Made by a program: the position numbers and the translations under genes
The notes under the pieces: generated by a model
Seen by the model: the letters and a program-made list of their open reading frames with translations, nothing else
What the model was told of the DNA's origin: nothing
The model's database searches: none
In this document: piece by piece, positions 58,054-64,000 of the stretch
Layout of the letters: the number at the start of each line of letters is the position of its first letter
Numbering within the stretch: position 1 is the first letter of the stretch
Assembly (NCBI RefSeq): GCF_910592395.1
Contig: NC_088324.1
Span: 10,814,953-10,878,952, forward strand
From: Lineus longissimus
Lineage: Eukaryota > Nemertea > Pilidiophora > Heteronemertea > Lineidae
DNA length: 64,000 nucleotides
Direction: 5' to 3'

Positions 58054-61000
58054 AATGAACCCCCAGCAGAACAAGATGTTGTCCTCGATTGACACCCTGC
58101 CCTCTTTCTACGACATAAAACTCAAACGACGACGCCTGACAGAGACAATCGGAAACAGCGATGGCGAGTCAGTCTTTAGCAGCTCTCTATCGTCATGTTC
58201 ATCTGTCAGTGACTGCGGGGACTGCGATGGACGCTTCATGTCCGATTTGTCCGATAATAACTCCAGCACAAACAGTGACGATTCTGCGGACTCTCTCAGA
58301 CAACATCAGGAAAAAGCTCAATTTGAGGAATTTGCAAAACGCCTTCGACAGAATATGAAGGTGGAAGATAAGAAAGCTCCAAATGAACCACCACTAGCTT
58401 TACTGCAAAAGTTACCCAATCAGAATTCGCTGTTTGTACAGTATGATCAAAAAATGTCTGGATTCGAGACACATAAAATACCTGTTTTTAACATGTCAAC
58501 ACAACACAAGCCACAGGGACACTCGGTGCCACCTTTTGAAGTAACTTTGAAATGTCCGACGTATCCCGGTGTGATGTATTTCAATGATCACAGGGAGAAG
58601 ATTCCCACTGATCAGAATAAGTTGATACATCCAACCATTCAGGAAAGAGGGTTCAAGCTCGAAAACTTCACTTTGGCTCGTGAGCACCAGTTCCCCGACC
58701 AGTACTGTGCAATCTGCGAGGACAGGGCAAGTGGGCTGCATTATGGCGTTTTAACTTGTGAAGGGTAAGTTTGGTCATTTCCTTCTTGTTTTTCTTTAGG
58801 TTCATTCTTGTGAGAGTTTTCAGCGTTCCAAGGCAGTTGGGCATCTGAAATTCGGTAAAACCTGAGTACAAGTATTTGCTTCAGGCTTCCCATATTGACC
58901 GATTCTTGTTGCAGGCACTGATGTTATCGCACACGATCATAATTGCAATTAGCAGCAATTTAACTCGTTCAGCTATTGCCCAACAGACTGTATCTCATTT
59001 TCCTTAAAAGTGGAAAATAACCAATGAAGATATTAGCCGGACAATATAAGATTTGGCCGATTTTGTAAAACTGAACTAAACCTTTTAGGTTGGCTGTCTT
59101 TTTCAGGTGTAAAGGGTTCTTCAAGCGAACCGTCCAAAACAAGCGTGTCTATACCTGTATTGGGCAAGAGAACTGTGTCATTAACAAGATACAGAGGAAT
59201 AGATGTCAGTGCTGCCGCTTCAAGAAGTGTTTGCAGAAAGGAATGGTCACAGCTGGTAAGTCATTGAACCTCCCTCAGTGGACACCGCAAGAACACCAGG
59301 TGTCTAAGTTCTACTGTAAATAACAAATAAATGGATAGACACAGACGTGTATAAGAATGACTTAAGCAAAAGATTTCTTATAACAGAAAACTTTGTCATA
59401 GTTTGCGCTTTGTTGTGAATAACATCTCCAAGTGCAAATCTCATGCTGAAGTAAGAAGTGTAAGACAAAAGGAAATGCAAAAAAAATCGCAATCATTTCA
59501 TTTTAAGGTTTTAATCTTTTTCAAAATGTGTTCTTTCTCAGCTGTGCGTGAAGATCGTATGCCCGGTGGACGCAATGCTGGTGCCCTCTATAACTTGTGC
59601 AAGGTTGGTATATATTTTCGAGGCAATTTAGACCTTATACAGCTTAAGGGCCGTTGACAAAAAACCCAAGCTGACCACAGTCTTCCACCACCCATGCAGA
59701 CACTCAAACTGTCACTTAGAGCATCATTAGATGGAGAATCTTCCAAGAAGAACTCTGAAATCAAGATCTTTTTTGATTCGACTCGTAGCTCCAGGGCCAG
59801 TTTTGTGAATCAAAATCGAGGGTGATTTGAGCCAAAAGGAGAACAGAGTTGGTAAAACAGTGAAAGTACTCTCAATTACAGTGCTTCGCACAATTGGCTC
59901 TGGAGCAAAAACTACTGAACTAAATGGAGATATCTCATTTTTCTGCCACGATGAGTCATCACCTGTAGCTCAGCTTAGGATCTCTGGGTGGTGAAAGTAC
60001 AGTTTTCCTATTTTTGAGCAACTTGGTAAAGCGGATCATGCTTTCTGTTCAACTTGGTGTCCCCAGGGGCATTTCATTGCTTTTGAGAGATTGGAGATTT
60101 TGCTGAAAATAGGCTCGATTATTCTAATTACCAAATGAAATATGGGAAACCAGCTTCTATTAAGTTGCTTCAGTCTGATATGAGTAGAGACCGAACACTA
60201 TTTCCCAGAAAAAATCTACAGACTGTGCTAGTACTATGTTAAGGACCCCCCACCCTGACACCTGAACCTTTTTACTCCTTTGTCGTGTCAAGAGGTGCAG
60301 TAAATTGAAAACCTGCAGCTGGTGCTAGGATGAGGACCCCCGCCGTCTGCTGAGTAATAGCTGGGGGCTCATACGCACGCACATACGTGTTTGATGATGC
60401 TGTTCTAGTCTGTTAATACCGTACATCGTCATTTGATCCCGCAGAAAAAGAACACATAAGTTACCGTATCAACTGATTTAACCACGTTTAGCAACATGTG
60501 ATGAGTCGCCTGATACTCATTTGAACATGCTGGTGGCCTTTTTCATAATTGAGGAGATGTTGTCATCAGCTATTATCTGCAATTGATTAGACAATCAAGT
60601 ATATTATCTATATATCATCTTATATTATCTATATATTTTGTTTGAAACGTATGCGGAATTCTCCCTGGCAATGAGGATGTTATCCTAGCCTTTTGGAGAA
60701 CTCGACGCAGCCTTTTAATTGTGAAAAAACTGTCCGTGTCAGGGAAGGGTACAATCCAAACCTCCTTGGAGCATAACAGAGGGTGTGGTATGGTACATAA
60801 TCGACAAGCCTCATTGTTGAGCAACAGCTCTTGGAATTTGGATTTCCAAGTATTTGAGATAAGGGGGGTTCTTCAATAATTATCGAACCAAGCCATGTTT
60901 CTTTGAAGAATCTCCCCGGAGATTTGATTAGTAGTGTTTCAGCAAGAAATCTCAACTGGCAGAGCAGAAAAGGCCATAGCCTAAAATAGACAGGGTGCGG

Positions 61001-62775
61001 CACCTTGAAAACACGGCACGGCACTAAGAGAACGTTGAAAAGAGGCAGGTTGCTGCACCCTGCTTAAACTCTAGCTGAAAGGGAGGTCATATCTGGAGGG
61101 TTCATGTTATGCTAGGCTTTGACTTAATCATATCATTTAAGCCTGTATGTGGGTGGAAGGTTACATCAAGGACTCCTCATGTCACGAAACGTGACTAAAA
61201 TGTGAAAATCGGCCAGACTAAAGATGCATAATAGTTCTGGGAATGGATAACTCGTTTTCAATTATCAGCCTATTTAATTGCACTCATTAAAATCATGTGG
61301 GTATGTTTTGGTTCACCCAGATAGCAATTGAAATAAATGTTTTGTAAATGACTGTGAACTTTTTATTGCTGTCAGAATATGTAACAATAATGCTGATTTT
61401 GTTTGCAATAAGTTTTTCTATGCGTCAAATATATAAGATAATTGCACTCAAGTGTGACAATAATGAGTCTTTTTCTATTAAACTGTTATGGATTCACCTG
61501 CTTAGAGGAAAGGAGTCAGTATTAGTTAAAAAATCAGTTTTCTGTTTTTCGACAGGTCAAATATCGAAAGCACAAGAGGCGTACACAAAGTGGAAAGGAC
61601 CTCAACAGACCTCGAAGGAACGACTACCCGACCCCGATAGAACCAATACATAAAAAATGGCCGCCGATGGAACAAATGGAAACTCAGCCAGAGGCTTTGG
61701 AGCTGTTAAAATTTGAATGTCACCCCATGCCAAAAATCGACTCAACAATAAATTTCCGCAAAATGACGAAACAGGCCATTGAGGAACGCTTTTGTGAAAT
61801 GACAGACTTGACTGTTTCAAGTCTCGTCACTTGGGCAAAAGAGTTGTCCTTTTTCAAGGAAGTGACAGTAGACGAATGGACTAAAGTTCTGAAACTGCAG
61901 TGGCACACAATGTTATTGCTCGATATTACTTCAAGTGAGAACCAGTTATTGGCCCCAGAGGTTTGTCGGGAATCGTCAAAGACTTCGATGCAAAGTGAAT
62001 CAAATTCTACAGCGAATATGTCGGAGCATTTTTCATCGCTGGTCGAGAAGTACACCCACCAGTTTAACGGCTATATGAACAAAATGAATGGGCAGGTCGA
62101 CCCCCAGAGCAAGATGTACAATGAGGGGCTAAAGATTCTTGCGATTGTTGCAGAAATTGTTGTGACGTTCTGTAAACTTCATCTGACACCCGAGGAACAT
62201 GGCCTGCTGCGTGTGCTGATCTTGCTTAATGTTGGTACGTAAATAGCAATGCGATTATCTCTAAGGTTATCCAACAGCTTTTTCCATAACAGTTAAAAAA
62301 GTGATGAATCATAGTAGAAATGGGGGAGTTTCAGTCATCATCGGCCTCATCTCTTGTTCACACCCTGAAGGTAGAAGTCATTCCAGTTCTAAGTAAACAT
62401 TGTATGGTTTCTGACTAGCATATAAGAGCTTGAAGAGTTTAAAGGTTTATGGCAGATGTTGTATTAGACCTTTATCAGGCAATGACTTAACCTTACACTT
62501 CCCTCAATCCTATCTTTTCAGAAAACAATGAATCGTTGCGCAATATCCAGTGGATAAGACGCCAGTACCTCATGACCCTCAAGCAATACGAATTTGTGCA
62601 TCACTCGTCCAAACAGAATCGCTATCACACACTTCTCTACCAGGTGGCACTGTTGCACAAAGCATCAGATCAGTTCCAAGAGAACAATTTACTCTTTGTT
62701 CCGTTCATCTTACGGAGCCCGTTGGCAATGAAGGATGGATGTCATAAGTACATTTTAGGACAGTTTAGTGACTGA
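58054..62775 (+). CDS. NR6A1: nuclear receptor of the NR6A (HR4/GCNF) type, 617 aa
   Basis: Transcription factor of the GCNF/HR4 group; insect HR4 acts in the ecdysone cascade and vertebrate GCNF is a repressor. Five coding exons: 58054-58764 (ATG 58055), 59107-59255, 59542-59603, 61556-62234, 62522-62775, all in frame. Residues 1-215 are a serine-rich N-terminal region with [10 protein letters not shown], resembling the conserved insect HR4 motif. The zinc-finger DNA-binding domain (~217-283) begins [15 protein letters not shown], has P-box [11 protein letters not shown] split by intron 1, and second finger [20 protein letters not shown]. The C-terminal extension [20 protein letters not shown] then VKYRKHKR is diagnostic of NR6A/HR4. 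The ligand-binding domain (~365-610) includes [20 protein letters not shown] and ends [10 protein letters not shown]...FSD without a clear AF-2 activation helix, fitting a repressor. The ATG follows an acceptor by one base, so a noncoding 5' exon lies upstream. Exon 3 has a weak donor (GTTGGT). Confidence 0.93.
59265..59322. mobile_element. AGTAGAACC-family fragment, copy 3 (NR6A intron 2)
   Basis: TTGAACCTCCCTCAGTGGAC followed by CACCAGGTGTCTAAGTTCTACTG resembles the left and right ends of the 55.4 kb element joined with most of the interior missing. It starts only about 10 bases after the exon 2 donor. Confidence 0.5.
59604..61555. other. NR6A intron 3
   Basis: No exon was recognised. A partly repeated AT-rich patch (TATATTATCTATATAT variants) lies at about 60598-60640. 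Open frames near 60615-61024 on the minus strand have no family resemblance. Confidence 0.6.
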
Positions 62776-62884
62776 GTCGGTTTAAGGGTGCCTGTCCAAA
62801 GGCCTGAATATGTGGTTTAGATGGGTTCTATTATATCTCAAGTGTCAATACACAAAGTATATAACTATTTGTGATGGCTGTCAG

Positions 62885-62890
62885 AATAAA
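62885..62890 (+). terminator. candidate polyadenylation signal of the NR6A gene
   Basis: AATAAA 110 bases after the stop codon. A second AATAAA at 63044-63049 is an alternative. Confidence 0.5.
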
Positions 62891-62899
62891 CTGCAAGAA

Positions 62900-64000
62900 T
62901 TTCTCCAGTATGGCCAAGTATAAACAGTCGGGTGACTTTTAGAAGAAGAACAAAAATCTAGTCTTTGGTAGTTTGTTGTGGTCATGTCACCAATAATTGT
63001 TAGGAATTCCATCACGGCTGAAGATAATTGCTCAAGTTGTGCTAATAAAGATGACCTGCGGAGTGTATGTGTAATCAAGTTATTCTGTAGTTTAAATTGA
63101 AGCCCCACTGTATTGAATCCTCCTTAATGGCTAGGTTCAATGATGATGAGCTCTGTTATAAGAGAACTACTTGAACTTTAAATGGCTTAAGAGTGGTTCA
63201 AGGAGAGCGTTTCTCTGAAGTTACTTCACGAATACCGGTATATCTGGACTGAGAACTCCAGTGAATTTGTCTATTAACATTCGAACATTTAGGTATTTAG
63301 CTTACCAGTGCACTGGCTGGACACTGAGATATAACGGTTTTCTTGATCTGGACTTTAGGAGTCGGTCTTTAGTACTTCTGGAAGGATTTGAAAAGTGCAG
63401 GGTATTTCTTCTTTTGATGGAAGAGAGTAGGGAGCACTTTGGCCAAAATGGCCAAAAAGTTTCGTGACAAGTCAGATTTGGAAAATTGCCCAAAGATCTA
63501 CATAGGGGCTTCAAATGTCTCACTTATATCATGTCTTTCACCCTGGCCTTTGAAACCTAATGCTGAGATAGGAATTTTATGTTGTGCTAATTTCATTGAT
63601 AAAAAATGATACTGTGTGGACATGTTTAAGCTAGTTGAGAGGCCTGTTGCAGGTAAAAAGGCTTTTTGTACAGATGAACCTAAACCAGCTTAAACTCTTT
63701 GACACAGTACAGTATATTTGTAACTGTAGCTGAACAAATGTGATAGGTAGCATACCGTAGCACAAATAGTGAACAGTTTATCAACTGGTGGTCATCAGTT
63801 TTTGTGACAATAGGAATATTACATTACTTGTGTCAAGCTTGAATTTTGAATCTACTCATCTCCCTCCTTGATCGAAGGCTACCTCATTTTTTTTCGAGAA
63901 AGACTACCTGGGAGACTACCTGGAGGTGATTCTAGAAAGCTCTGTTATGACACGTTTATTTGATGAATTCTCAGGGGTGTCCAATGCTCCTTGGGGGCCT
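62900..64000. other. right-edge flank
   Basis: Downstream of the nuclear receptor gene to the window edge. I see no gene, exon or clear repeat; nuclear receptor 3' UTR may extend into it. Confidence 0.5.

Overview
The window is eukaryotic nuclear DNA, with spliced genes, GT/AG introns of a few hundred bases to 12 kb, AATAAA signals, minisatellites and hairpin-type repeats. Gene content points to a lophotrochozoan invertebrate (mollusc, annelid, brachiopod or similar): one pbx gene, a protostome HR4-type NR6A nuclear receptor, and an IR-type ionotropic receptor with a full amino-terminal domain. The species cannot be named from sequence alone.

Six genes could be reconstructed exon by exon, checking splice-site phase at every junction. 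(1) 3341-11806, + strand: a complete 14-exon IR-type ionotropic glutamate receptor of 846 aa. (2) 15452-38179, - strand: pbx/extradenticle TALE homeobox gene, 9 coding exons, 462 aa, with a 12 kb intron. (3) 40000-45733, + strand: MAPKAP1/SIN1, the TORC2 subunit, 10 coding exons, 501 aa. (4) 46846-48398, - strand: RPS5, 4 coding exons, 201 aa. (5) 50882-52632, + strand: a DIPK1/FAM69 divergent kinase, 4 exons found; its first coding exon was not located. (6) 58054-62775, + strand: NR6A/HR4/GCNF nuclear receptor, 5 coding exons, 617 aa.

The IR gene and pbx converge tail to tail. pbx and SIN1 diverge from a 1.8 kb shared upstream region. SIN1 and RPS5 converge, and RPS5 and DIPK1 diverge. The genes belong to unrelated pathways (chemosensation, HOX-cofactor transcription, TORC2 signalling, translation, ER kinase-like proteins, nuclear receptor repression), so the layout is ordinary mixed gene order, not a functional cluster.

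The remainder is intron and intergenic DNA. It holds at least three families of terminal-inverted-repeat, MITE-like elements: an AACACCTTCA-ended family, an AGTAGAACC-ended family and several single hairpins. A 29-copy, 58-bp minisatellite at 55922-57599 lies upstream of the nuclear receptor. The clearest regulatory signals are exact PBX-HOX and PBX-MEIS binding decamers inside and just upstream of pbx itself, suggesting self-regulation. I saw no strong case for a wholly undescribed system. The best unexplained coding signal is a single plus-strand exon-like stretch at 28631-28780 inside the large pbx intron.
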